From positions 1 through 64,000 of the forward strand of contig JAIVFH010000103.1 of assembly GCA_025765595.1 (NCBI GenBank): a stretch of DNA of 64,000 nt, in the 5' to 3' direction. The stretch is from Obelidium mucronatum (lineage: Eukaryota; Chytridiomycota; Chytridiomycetes; Chytridiales; Chytriomycetaceae). Position 1 is the first letter of the stretch. Each line of letters opens with the position of its first letter. Below, piece by piece: positions 23,954 to 34,108 of this stretch. A model generated the notes under the pieces. It was not told the DNA's origin and did no database searches. It worked only from the letters and a program-made list of their open reading frames with translations. The translations under genes and the position numbers were made by a program.

Positions 23954-24406
23954 ATGGCCCCAAAGAACACTGCTGCTGCTCCAGCCATCAAGAAGGCCGC
24001 TGCCGCCAAGAAGGCTGCCCTCAAGGGAACCGGCGGCAAGGTTGTCCGCAAGGTGCGCACTGACACCACCTTCCACATCCCAAAGACTCTGCGTCTCGCC
24101 CGTAAGCCAAAGTACCCAAGACGCTCAGTCCCACGCACTCCTTCCATGGATGCCCACGCTGTCGTCAAGTTCCCATTGAACTCTGAGTCTGCCATGAAGA
24201 AGATTGAGGAAGACAACACTCTTGTCTTTATCTGCGATGTGCGTGCAAACAAGAGACAGATTAAGGATGCCGTTAAGCGTCTCTATGATGTCAACGCTAT
24301 CAAGATCAACACTTTGATTAGACCTGATGGAGCAAAGAAGGCGTACGTCAAGTTGGATGCTGATGTTGAGGCTCTTGAAGTTGCCAACAGAATCGGATTC
24401 ATCTAA
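23954..24406 (+). CDS. RPL25: Ribosomal protein uL23 (RPL25/RPL23A)
   Basis: Large-subunit ribosomal protein near the exit tunnel that docks SRP and chaperones. Single exon, 150 aa. A basic Ala/Lys N-terminus typical of eukaryotic uL23 precedes the core ([73 protein letters not shown]) and ends NRIGFI. Codon use is more C-rich than in neighbours, as expected for a highly expressed gene. Confidence 0.98.
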   Translation: MAPKNTAAAPAIKKAAAAKKAALKGTGGKVVRKVRTDTTFHIPKTLRLARKPKYPRRSVPRTPSMDAHAVVKFPLNSESAMKKIEEDNTLVFICDVRANKRQIKDAVKRLYDVNAIKINTLIRPDGAKKAYVKLDADVEALEVANRIGFI

Positions 24407-24676
24407 AGGAGAAAAGAACTGTTTGATAGTTGATCGTTGTGGCGGGGTCTTGCTGTTTTGGGCCTTTTGACTTCTTTTTGTTTGTTGTGTAACTTCCAAT
24501 GTTACAGGAGAGGGAGAGGGGAGGGGAAAAGTCCACGGCAAATATAATAACATTTTGAAACTGAAATGGTTGTTATACATATATAACTTATTATCGTTTA
24601 CTTTGATTTTTATAGTCATATCAGTTTGGAAGAATACCAAGTCTTCCCTTCATGAATGCGAGAGTTTGTTTTTTTT

Positions 24677-25605
24677 TTACTTAAAACTTTCGTGTTCTTC
24701 AACATGGCCACCCTTTTCCTTGGCCAACATATTCAGCGAAACTCTACTTTCATCTGCTTCAACCAACGGCTCAAACACCAATGTCTCTGGATTCAATGCA
24801 AGCAACTCTCCATCTTCAAAGTCAAAGTACCAACCATGAATCGTGATTGTTTCATTCATTAACTTCTCGCGTACCCACGGGTAAGAAACCAAGTTTTCAA
24901 GCGACAAGAGTATAGACGCATGTTCACACGCTCGATTTTGGATATCCATTTCCTTGTGACCGAAATGCCTAAAATTACATGTAAGCCCAAGAAAGCACCA
25001 GCCAAAGCCGTAGCAGAAACTTCTTTCAAAAACGAAGAAGAAAACTTAACATACTTCAACACTTTCTGTCTCGCCTTTTCGGCAATAGTCATCCACGGTC
25101 CCAAAAACTCGGTTTCATCTGAATCCGTGATTCCACGCATCAGTGCTGCGATACCTCCACATTTCGTGTGTCCCATCACGATGATGTTGTTTACTTTGAG
25201 TCCTTTTACTGCAAATTCGAGGGCGGCGGATACTCCGTGGTGGCTCTTGTCTGGGTTGTAGGGGGCCACTAGGTTGGCTACATTCCGAACTACAAAGAGG
25301 TCTCCTGGTTCACAGTCTGTTATGATAGCGGGGTCGACTCTGTTGTGGTCGTTGGTTGTTATTTAGTCTGGTTTTTTGAAAGAAAAATATGCCTCGATGA
25401 AAAGCTTACCGAGAATCACAGCACGCAATTAGTAAGGTTTTCGGACTTTGTCCATTCTTTAAGGAATCGTAGAGGTCAGAGTTATCACCAAAGTAAGTCT
25501 TTTGGAATCGTCTGTTTTCAGTTTTTTAAAGGGTTGAGGAGAGGAACGACGAAGTTAATTCTAAAACAGCCACACGAACCGGAATCCCGAAAGGAATTTA
25601 GACAT
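24677..25605 (-). CDS. Beta-carbonic anhydrase
   Basis: Interconverts CO2 and bicarbonate with a zinc ion. Zinc ligands are visible: Cys in LLIACCDSRVDP and the His and Cys in VMGHTKCGGI; the Asp-Arg pair follows the first Cys. Other family blocks: DLFVVRNVANLV, HHGVSAALEFAVKGL, HFGHKEMDIQNRACEHASI and HGWYFDFEDGEL. The start gives MSKFLSGFR; introns lie after it, after CCDSR (donor gtaagc) and after ARQKVLK (donor gtatgt), all phase-consistent. The C-terminal tail is acidic. The first-position Cys-Cys instead of Cys-Ser in the CxDSR motif is unusual but keeps the zinc ligand. No clear targeting signal, so probably cytosolic. Confidence 0.93.
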
Positions 25606-25704
25606 TTGCTTGTTGTTGATTTCGGGTTTAATTGAAGCTATAAGCATTTTTAAAAACGACGGGTGTTAACTATACCCCATCCAAAATTTCACACACAAGT
25701 TTCC

Positions 25705-27908
25705 CTATTTACCTGAACTCGTGGCTCTCGGCAATTGATTCAATACAGTACTCGGACTCATACATCTATCAAGATCTGCAGCTTTCTTATTTCGAATACT
25801 TCGCGTGCTCCCATTCCTCGCTGAAGTTGCAGCTGCATGACGCATCGTGGCACTCGACCTTGGGGAGTTATGTGCAGATCCCCCGAGATTCTCTTTACTT
25901 CCCCGTTTCACTTTATACAATAAGTCATGCGCTGATCCGCGGGGTGAGTGATGTGCTGCAGCAGTCCCAACGCCATCGCCCGCGATTGTGTGTGTGCTTC
26001 CGTGGTGGTGGTGATGGTTTGAATGATGATGATGATGTGCATGGGTATGGTGAGGATGATCGGTGTTTTGATTTTCGGGGGCAGCAAGACATGGCGCGCT
26101 GACGGCAGGTTCGTAGATGGGATCGTTTTTGGATTGAAGTGGAGTCATGGTATTGTTTTCTGGAACCAAGTGGTCGTGATGTTGGTGTTGTCCCTCTGAC
26201 GGTTTATGATTGCTGTTTTGGTCAATTGTTTCGTCAGTTGTGGGTGAAAGTGGTGGCAGTGGTGTGTTAGTTTGCTGAGATTCTTGAGATTGGTGGTGCT
26301 GATAATGTTGATGAGACTGGTTTTCATCCTGTTTTGGTGTGGATTCATGATTTTGATTGTATTCCTTGTTTTCGTGGTGTTGGGGATGATTTTCTTCGTG
26401 CTCGTGTGATACTTGCTGGTTCTGATGGTGATGCGATTCAGATTGTGTTGATTCCACATGCTTTGGCTCAATCGACTGCGGCGGTTCCACGCTGTCTTCT
26501 CTTGTTCGATGGTTTCGGTACTCTGACGGAGGTGGACCGGATGGTGGTTTCGGTTCGAATCGCTGTTGTGATGAATCTCGACGGACTCTTCCTTTATATA
26601 TTGTTTAGGAATAGATGGGACCGGTGGAGGGCCGGTATCCAGCGCCGATACAATCAGATCGTTTTCAAGCAGCTTTTGAAGCGATTTCTTAGACTCCAAT
26701 CTTGCCAATGGTTTTTGTTGAGAATTGCGCTCCTCATTGGCAAGTGACTTCCTGGACTCTTGTTTGTTAACACTGGCAGGGTGATCTACGGGGACATTAT
26801 CGTCTTTTGTTGCTTGGGAAATCGACTTTCTTGACTCTGTCTTGACAGGTTTTCGTGGGTTTTCAGAATCGTGTGATGGCGGTGCAGCAGCACCAGTGAT
26901 AGATTTCCGAGACTCGGACCGAACAAATTTCGATGCTGGTGGTTGGGAATTGTGAGGGGACTGTGGATCAGCGTTTTGATCTGCCGCTTCTGAATCCCTC
27001 CGCCGAATCACTTGTTTTTTGGACTCTTGTCTGTCCAAAGAATGGGGCTTGGGAATATCTTCCCCCCCAGCAGCGATTTCCTTTTTTGATTCCTTTCTCT
27101 CTAGCCGTGAAGACCGCTCTTCTGATTTATCTCGCCGTTTTGTGGTCTTTCGCCCCAATCGCTCCGATGGCCTATCGTCTTCAATCGGTGCTATATTCTC
27201 GCTATTTTCCAGCTGTTGCTGCTTAGTTTCTCGAATCTCTTGATGCTGTTGCTGCTCATGATGATGCATCAAACTTTGAGGAACTTCTTTGTAATGATTC
27301 TGATTATGCACCATGGGTTTCAACTCTTGAGTGACTTTTGCGAGGTTATCGATACTTCCTTCTTCCTTCATTTCTTTCATGATGGCTGATGAGACTTCAA
27401 TGGCTCGAGAAACATGAGTCGAAGAAGTTTGCCTCGAGAGTGCTTTGATTTGAGCCATCGATGCGTGTCGGGATATATTCCGTGAAACTGGCCTTGAATT
27501 GAGTGGGGAAGAGACTATTTTGAAAACGAGTAACAAAGAAAAGACAGTGAGAGTCGGAAAGAGAAAGTCAGAGTAGAGATGAACAATAGTTTAATTACCT
27601 TTTGAAGTAGCTTTTGAATTTGATTTGGTTCCAGCTTTCCGTGTTGTTGTTGCTGTGGTGGTGGTGGGTATGATCGAGCTCGGCTTCGCAACGAGCTGCT
27701 CGATATCATTCTTTAAATGCTGCACTGCCTCAGCATCAAGTATTTGCGTTTTGCTTTGGGTGATGGATTTGTTTGTTGGAAGAGCTGGCAGATCGTCTGG
27801 TAGCAAAGTTCCACCACTGCCACCACCACCTCCGCCTCCTCCTGTTCCCCTAATGCCCCCGAAATCAGCAGATAAGTCTTCGATAGGCTGGCCTTGCTGA
27901 ATACTCAT
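25705..27908 (-). CDS. Disordered protein with repeated ESRKS/ESKK motifs
   Basis: Starts MSIQQGQPIEDLSADFGGIR, followed by a glycine run, then a long low-complexity chain. In the middle a short motif recurs about every 20-35 residues: RKESKKEI, RQESKKQV, RSESRKSI, KTESRKSI, KQESRKSL and RLESKKSL. The last third is rich in His, Gln and Asn with His runs, then basic Ser/Arg stretches (GSTRSIRNKKAADLDRC). Two introns are inferred: one after KATSK (about 27520-27600) and one near 26570-26660 (donor gtatcg, acceptor caacag), the second moving the frame so that RFEPKPPSGPPPSEY continues to the His-rich end. No domain is recognised. The repeats may be kinase or scaffold sites; this is speculation. 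Confidence 0.6.
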
Positions 27909-28247
27909 GCGCTGTTTTTTTTTTGTTTTTTTTTTTGTCCTCCTGGTGTTCTAGAACACCAACGCATTAGAACTGATTGGCCGCCATCAATCCCACACAA
28001 AGTAGAAAAAAAATCCTGTTAATTTCATGCTTTATTTTTTATGGGTTTCAAAAGAGTTTGAATGAAGAAGAAAGTTAAAACAAAATAAAAATAAGAAAAA
28101 GGACCCCCACGCGACTTATGTTTCGTTTGCCCCCCTCCACCGCATAGTAATATCTGATTATTTTGAAGAAAATTGAAAGGAGTTCTGTGATCGCCGTTCA
28201 TAGAGTGAGTAAATGATTAAGTGGTTTTTTTTCTTTGGTTTTTGGTG
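27909..28247. other. Intergenic, T/A tracts, no gene seen
   Basis: Contains T runs (27917-27940) and A-rich segments between two minus-strand genes. No coding or RNA signal recognised. Confidence 0.5.
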
Positions 28248-30586
28248 TCAATTCTGTCCGAAAGCGTTGTTGTTTGAAGGATGACTTTGCTGGTGGGACG
28301 AAGAACTGCTTGAATATTCGCGATGATATCCATGGTGATGATTTTGTTGGTGTTGTGGATGCTGCTGTTGCTGTTGTTGTAAATGTTGGTGATTTGGATG
28401 TTGCGGCGGCTGTGAAGTGCAGAACGATGGCTGGTTATTTGATCCTGTTTCCCCTATTCCCATTATACTTCTGTTGGCTATGCTAAATCGATTTTGTTGC
28501 TGCTGCTGGTGGTGGTGGGCTGTAGGCGGCGGTAATGTAACAGGGTGATGGTGTTGATGCTGGTGTTGATGTTGGAATTGTAAACTCATTGGCCCGCCAA
28601 TTAAGTTATTGCTACTGTTGCTTGCTGAATATGGATGGGGATATAATATTGAAGTGTTTTGTTGATGTGATTGAATATGCTGATGTCCCGAGAATACCTG
28701 CGGCAAAGATCCAAACGAATGTTGTGTGAGTAGTGGGGCGGTATGCAATGACGATGATGACGATGAGAATACGGGTGCAATAGAACCAAGTGATACGCCG
28801 TGAAGAGACGTGGAGGATGATCGATGTGATAGAATGGAGTGGTGACTATTCGAGTGAGAGAGTGGCTGATGTCCACTTAGAGTCGCAACAGATCCAGACC
28901 CGCCACCACAACAAGAAACAGTCTCTTTCACTTCCGGTTTTCCGTCTTCGACTAGATTTGACGCGAGAAGTGCGGCGTTATTTCCTTCGATGGTTGTTCC
29001 TTCCACCAATTCACTTGTTTGCAGAACTTTCGTGTTGTAGCCTTTGCAATGAATACACTTGTGATACAAAAAGTGGAATTTCGCGTAGCACTTTTTTTCG
29101 CAGTCGTTGCAATAAATAAAGGTTTGAGTTTTGTTGTATTCAGGTGGCATTTGATGTTGGGCAAGCATTGCGTCAATCCGTTTGAAGTATTCTGTCATAT
29201 TCGCAAGTGATTTAAAGCAGGTTGGACATTGATACGACGTTTGGATGTATTCTTGGTGGCATTTGTAATGGATACAGTGACCACATGGCTGGTACAAAGC
29301 AGAAAGTACAACCAGTGTGAGTTATTGCGTTAGGGGAACACAAGGAATTTACCATGAAAATCACGGTGGTTGTGGAAGTGAACATGTATTCCCCACAGAT
29401 TGGGCAATCTGATTCAAGATTCCTTTCAATGCATTTGTGTCGTCCCTTTAAACTGATGGCCATGCATACATTACACTTTTTACAATGAAAGTAGTCCTGC
29501 CCCAGTCCCTTTCCAATTCTGCAAATACCACAGTCGTAGCTGAAAATAGTTTTTTAGTCTTCGTCGTCTACTTCGATCCACCAACAAACCAGTGGTAAAT
29601 ATTCTTCCGTGGATCATCATCCCATAATTTACACTCCTTGCAGTAATACTTTGCAACTCGCTTTTGACAGTCTACATTGATGCAATCTTGGCCAGCAGGT
29701 TGCACAGTGGAGCAATGCATACACATCATGGTAGTTATTAAATTCCTGCAAGATCCAACAGGTTAAGTGATTTTAACGGTCAATCAAATGTCAGAAAATA
29801 ACATGGTTATTTACCTGATGATATTATGATCCGAGACTTCGTCATGGCAAAATCGACAAGTATACCATTTTCCACAACAATGAGCTTGAGCTTTGCTGCT
29901 CTTTGGTAGTGCTTACAGCCGACAATATTACTGCTCTTGTCCTACAGGTGGTGTCAACATTACAAACAAACAGTGCAATAGAATCCTCCTTTTAATCTTA
30001 CATGGAACGTCATATGCTTATCGGTATTCAAGACAACATTAAAATCATGCCGTTTATCCTCTAATTTGTTGCTTGCTAATGATGCCCGTGTTGATTTTCC
30101 TTTATCCCGCGACGACCATTTGCTTGTCATGAGTTCCTACATTCATCAGTACAAATACAGTAAGTCAAAAGATGACTAAAAAAGCGGAATAAATCAGCAA
30201 AAAGGAAGTACCTGTATTTTCTTTGCTTTTTCCTGTGGGGGTATTTTCGGGTCTTGCTGGATCAGAATAATCTGCTTCCGCAGATCGACCTGGCTCTGCT
30301 GCGCCAGCTCTTCCTTCGGCGGCGCCGCAGAGGGCGCCGGCAGCACAGCCGCTGTTTGCCGCGGCTGGCTGCGGTGTCGCGAGCTCCGTTCATCGAGATC
30401 CGAGTCTTCGTCTTCGTCAATGTCGTCATCATCATCGTCGTACGCATCGTCCTGCTCGTAGTCCTGGTCGCTTTCGTCCATCATGTCTTCGTCTTCATCG
30501 TCGTCGAGGAGATAGTCTTGGTAGTTTGTCTGGTCGATCAGGCGGGGAGTGCTGCCGGGTTGCGCGTCGGAGGATGTCGAAGCCAT
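28248..30586 (-). CDS. CHY zinc-finger/RING E3 ubiquitin ligase, RCHY1 (PIRH2)-like
   Basis: Predicted E3 ubiquitin ligase. After a very acidic N-terminus (runs of Asp/Glu, residues about 25-60) come the CHY finger (GCKHYQR ... HCCGKWYTCRFCHDEVSDH), the CTCHY finger (CINVDCQKRVAKYYCKECKLW, then YDCGICRIGKGLGQDYFHC and GRHKCIERNLESDCPICGEYMF), the RING-H2 end (CGHCIHYKCHQEYI, YQCPTCFKSL) and a zinc ribbon (YCNDCEKKCYAKFHFLYHKCIHC). A long Gln/His/Ser-rich tail, absent from animal RCHY1, fills about the last 230 residues. Several introns are short. One base appears missing at about 29895-29898, between GCKHYQRA and KAQAHCC, removing the codon for a conserved zinc-binding Cys; a consensus error is likely. 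Confidence 0.88.
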
Positions 30587-30618
30587 CTGGAATACAGAAT
30601 TAGAATACAAGAAAGGAC

Positions 30619-30988
30619 TCAGTAAAAGAAGGACAGATAAAAGGGGGGAATGAGAGGGGGTGGCGTCGGATAAGGGACAATATGGAGGTGCTGGTACTTT
30701 GTTCTTTGCAAAAGTGTGAGCATTGTCCCTTGGAGATCTGATTCGAGAGCTCCAATCGTGACTAACTGACGATCAACAATCATCTGCGTTCGAGATGTTT
30801 GAATATTGGGTTCCAGTGTGTCGTCAACAAGTTCCCGTACATCCAGATGGTAAGATCCTGGGTCGGTGAGGGTCTGATCGTGTTTTTTGTTACCTTGGAA
30901 GTTTACTTTTGTTCGTGGACTCGATTTGACGATTGAAAACAGTTTGATACGTTTGACGAACGCGTCTCGAGTAGAGGGAGAGTATATC
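30619..30988 (-). CDS. Hypothetical conserved-looking terminal exon
   Basis: After an acceptor (aataacag) an open frame of about 122 codons reads IYSPSTRDAFVKRIKLFS, FQGNKKHDQTLTDPGSYHLD, VRELVDDTLEPNIQTSR and QMIVDRQLVTIGALESDL, ending in a Pro-rich stretch and a stop only 33 nt upstream of the CHY/RING start. Composition is that of a folded helical protein, unlike the flanks. The 5' exon was not found; the only ATG close upstream would need a 33-nt intron, which is too short. Family not recognised. Confidence 0.4.
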
Positions 30989-31459
30989 CTGTTATTAGAG
31001 TTTGTTCAGCGTTTTTTATACTTCATGATCTCATGATCAGTTGGGACTCATACAGATAAAAAAACACAAGTTGAAAAGAGATACACAGCGAATAGAAGAT
31101 CGTTTCCCCCCTCCCACAGTCGGATTGTAATGTAGAGAAAAAACTGGCTGTTCGAAGCCAAGCCAGTCAGGCAGGGAGTGAACAAATTTTTTGGTGGAAC
31201 AAACCTTTGGCAATCCCGCAAGGAAAAGAAATCAAGCAGATGAGAGAGATGAGGTGCTTTTCTTAATTGACGATTGACCTCTTGCGAGCTTCTTTTTTTT
31301 ATGTTACTTTCTGTGGCTACAGAGAAGTAAAGTGGCAACAGGGATAGGAAACAAAGGGAATCAACAGAAAATCACACAATGTGGAGGCATGTATCAGTCC
31401 AGACCCCACAAAAATTCATGACTCAAATTTCAAATTTATTCAACAAGAAATAGCTGCAT
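30989..31459. other. No firm gene; unresolved upstream exons possible
   Basis: Holds the missing 5' part of the 30619-30988 gene if it exists, and the 3' region of PABPN1. A minus-strand frame at 31048-31338 has no family features. Confidence 0.35.
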
Positions 31460-32204
31460 TCAGTATGGCTGAAAGTATCCTCGGCGAGCTCTACGATAAA
31501 AAACCAAAGGTTGAAGTACATAACGGCTGAAGCTCGCTTCAACAAACCGGTATGGTGGACGGCCTCTACCGAAACCGCCGCGATCAAATCCCCTTCCAGC
31601 CCCACGAATACTCTTCCGCGAGGAGCGCCACGGTATCCCCCGCGGAGGAATGACGGCAAATTGGTACGTTTTGGAGTGACCTGAGTGAAAGATAAAAGGC
31701 GTCTGAGCAAAAACAGAGAATCACTTCCTGATTTTAACTATGGTCACCTTAATTAAACGACCTTTGAATAAAGATTCGTTCAGGGTAACAGCAGTTTCAA
31801 CATTCGAAGCATCAGCAAATTCGACATAGGCGAATCCCTTTGGATGCCCAGTGAACTTGTCACACAGAATCGTAATGCGATTGATGGTTCCACAAGATTG
31901 AAAGTGAGATTGCAGTTCCTCTGGAGTTGAGCTGTAGTCCACATTTCCAACGTAAACAGATCTAGAATCAATGTCCTCTTTTGCTGCGTCTGTAACTGCA
32001 GTCCCAGCATTCATGTCCTTTTCCACTTGTTCCTGCATCTGCTTCAGCTTTGCGGCTTCTTCTTCCATTTGCTGTACGCGAGCTTTCATGGCCACAATTT
32101 CCTACATAATATCGATTCAGCTTAATATACCAATCATACAACAAAAAAATATCCAGGCTAACCTCGTCCATTTCTTCGTCAACAATTGGTTGTTGGTCGG
32201 CCAT
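31460..32204 (-). CDS. Nuclear poly(A)-binding protein PABPN1-like
   Basis: Binds poly(A) tails in the nucleus and controls their length. [14 protein letters not shown] and, after an intron (gttagc...atgtag), a coiled coil ([21 protein letters not shown]) precede one RRM with RNP2 SVYVGNVDY and RNP1 KGFAYVEF. Then comes a linker PKRTNLPS typical of the family and an RG-rich tail ([19 protein letters not shown]) ending RRGYFQPY, close to the WYSPY end of animal PABPN1. The tail is in another frame from the linker: one base seems missing near 31605 (TTC-GTG where TTC-CGT is expected). The annotated end assumes this repair; unrepaired, the frame runs to about 31423. Confidence 0.88.
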
Positions 32205-32692
32205 TTTTTGGAAGCAAGAAGCCTAGCGAAACAGTCAATCTATCAAGAACCACAACCACGCAAGCGTCCTCTTTCTTTTCTCCTTTTCAATTCTTTTCTT
32301 TCTTTTTTTTCATGGATCCATTTTTGGTTTTTTTCATTCGCTTTTTTTTGGACTATTTCAAGTCTCTTTTTCTTTTGTTCTTTTTTATGCTTTTTTTTGG
32401 AGACGAAAGAAGATGAAGGCGATGGAGTGGCAAGGAAGGAAGTTGTTAGAACGAGGGAAGGTTGGATGGAGGAGTTTGATGGTGGAGCGGAGGAGGGCCG
32501 AACGAGTCCACTCTGCTGTTCATCCGACAAGAAGTAATGCTATTTGGCTGGCAGAGCCGAGGCCAGTACGGTTTGCATCGGGTTGCAGAGCTTAGTTACG
32601 GAGGAGGTGGAGACGCACCTTGTTTTTTGGAAAGAAAATCACAGAGGCATTCACTTTACTCGAATATTAAATATCACACAGTCTACTCAAGA
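32205..32692. other. Intergenic, strongly strand-biased pyrimidine/purine tract
   Basis: On plus the region 32260-32400 is almost pure T/C, so the minus strand (the sense of PABPN1) is A/G-rich and probably its leader. A Lys-rich minus frame (32243-32530) is likely an artefact of this bias. Confidence 0.45.
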
Positions 32693-33411
32693 CTATTCAT
32701 CATTGTCGGAACTTGCAGCGTTGTCTTCTTTCCAGTTTTCAATCCAGGTCTCGATTCGCTGAACGTTTTCCTCCATATCTTCGGCAGTCTCTGACCGAAG
32801 CTCAACAATAATTGCTGCATCGTAAGAATCATAGGCTTCCATCTTGACTACATCCATGATTTCACACTCAATGTTTTCAGTAATTTTCTTTTGGTTGTAT
32901 CCTCTGGGTTCAAAGGAAAAGGGTAAGCGTTTTGATTCCAGATTCCAGAACAGGAAAGCTAACAAATACCTGCCCTCCAGTCGCGGATACAGTACTTCAT
33001 TGTTTGCTCGAAGAACAACGACAAGATCAAACCAGCGCTCTGGAAAGATTTCGCATCCATGGTGATCCACAATCTTTCCTCCTTCTTGCATTGCTTCTTC
33101 CAACTCATCGCAAACCTGGTCGTCAAGTTTCAGAGTGTCGTCCTGAAAATACAACACCACCACCACCACCGGAAAAAATGCCAAACCTTATCATCGTTGA
33201 TCAGATAAGAGTTGAATTCTTCATCAAAACCATCGTGGAGACCCTTTTCCTTGACCAACTTTCCCAGTTCAATGTGCACCAACCCAGTCGCCTGTGCCAG
33301 CATTGCAGATGTGACAGTCTTTCCGCATCCTGGAGTTCCAGTCAAGAGGATGTTCGGCAGCGATCGAGGTCGCATTGTAGGAACATCAACGTCAGAGTCA
33401 GAATCGTCCAT
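32693..33411 (-). CDS. FAP7: Adenylate kinase isoenzyme 6 (Fap7/AK6)
   Basis: Nuclear ATPase/adenylate kinase needed for late 40S ribosome maturation. P-loop LLTGTPGCGKTVTSAML near residue 25, then ELGKLVKEKGLHDGFDEEF, IVDHHGCEIFPERWFDLVVVLR and the LID/base region RGYNQKKITENIECEIMDVV with a C-terminal acidic stretch WIENWKEDN. Exons: 33411 to about 33187, about 33142 to 32968, and about 32910 to 32693; introns carry GT-AG ends. Length of about 190 aa fits the family. Start chosen at MDDSDSDVDVP, the acidic start being common in fungal versions. Confidence 0.93.
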
Positions 33412-33559
33412 TTTGGAAAACAAAAAAAACAACCACGAAGGTAGAATAATGGACTAGGGAAATAATAACACAAAAGATGATCTCTGATTTAGAGCTGGAG
33501 TTTATTCGACGTTAAATCTGGAAACTCCCTCTGGTTTATCATGAAGCGAAGGGAGGAAA

Positions 33560-33995
33560 TTAAGCCTGGTCCTTGTAGAGCAGTTTCTGTCGTTACGAAA
33601 GTGACAGTATTAGCATACCCAGCCATGAATAAATCCATAAATTTAAGAAGACGAGAAGGGGAGAAGTCGACTCACAATCTCTCCTTGCTTTCCTCCAGTC
33701 CACTTGGCAAACTTGATGAACTGTTCTTCTCTCTTCAAGGCAGCAACTCTGGCTTCAGGCTTCAAGGATCTGCGAAGAGCCGCAGCAGCGATGTTGGACA
33801 CTTGGAGGTAACTGTGTTTTGTGTTTGATGATTTTAACCAGTTGCTCAATTGCTGTTGTGGTGCACCCCCGACTTGGACCACCCCACAACCGATCCGCTC
33901 CTTTCGATCTATCCAGCTTCTTTCGTTTTGTTTGTTGCCGCTGCTTATCTCGGTGCTACTCACGTAAGACCTGCTTCACGCCAGAAGAAAGACAT
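33560..33995 (-). CDS. ATP15: ATP synthase F1 subunit epsilon, mitochondrial
   Basis: Small central-stalk subunit of mitochondrial ATP synthase. Exon 1 (MSFFWREAGLT) ends at a gtgagt donor near 33963; exon 2 reads YLQVSNIAAAALRRSLKPEA to GGKQGEI; exon 3 adds KLLYKDQA and stops at 33560-33562. Total is about 64 aa, the expected size, with the family start (W+.AGL.Y...S..AA.A.R..LK). All splice phases match. Confidence 0.92.
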
Positions 33996-34108
33996 TTTGC
34001 GTTTTTTGTTATAAGTCCTGCACTCCACTATCCATCACTTCAACAATTCATTAGTATTATTTATTTATATTTATATTATTATTATTATTTATTAATGGCG
34101 GCGCTGCC

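Noticed and set aside
23858..24252. Ala/Gly-rich minus frame opposite uL23
   Set aside because: Antisense shadow of a biased ribosomal protein gene.
28248..28620. Short tandem repeats (CAA/CAT) considered as a microsatellite locus
   Set aside because: They are codon repeats of the Gln/His-rich tail of the CHY/RING ligase.
31048..31338. Hydrophobic minus-strand frame as first exon of the unknown gene
   Set aside because: No splice junction joins it in phase to 30619-30988.
32243..32530. Lys-rich 95-codon minus-strand frame
   Set aside because: Arises from a purine-rich leader upstream of PABPN1; no family features.
32537..32794. Plus-strand frame with FGWQSRGQYG resembling an RCC1 blade
   Set aside because: Only one short RCC1-like string, no further blades, and no splice continuation.
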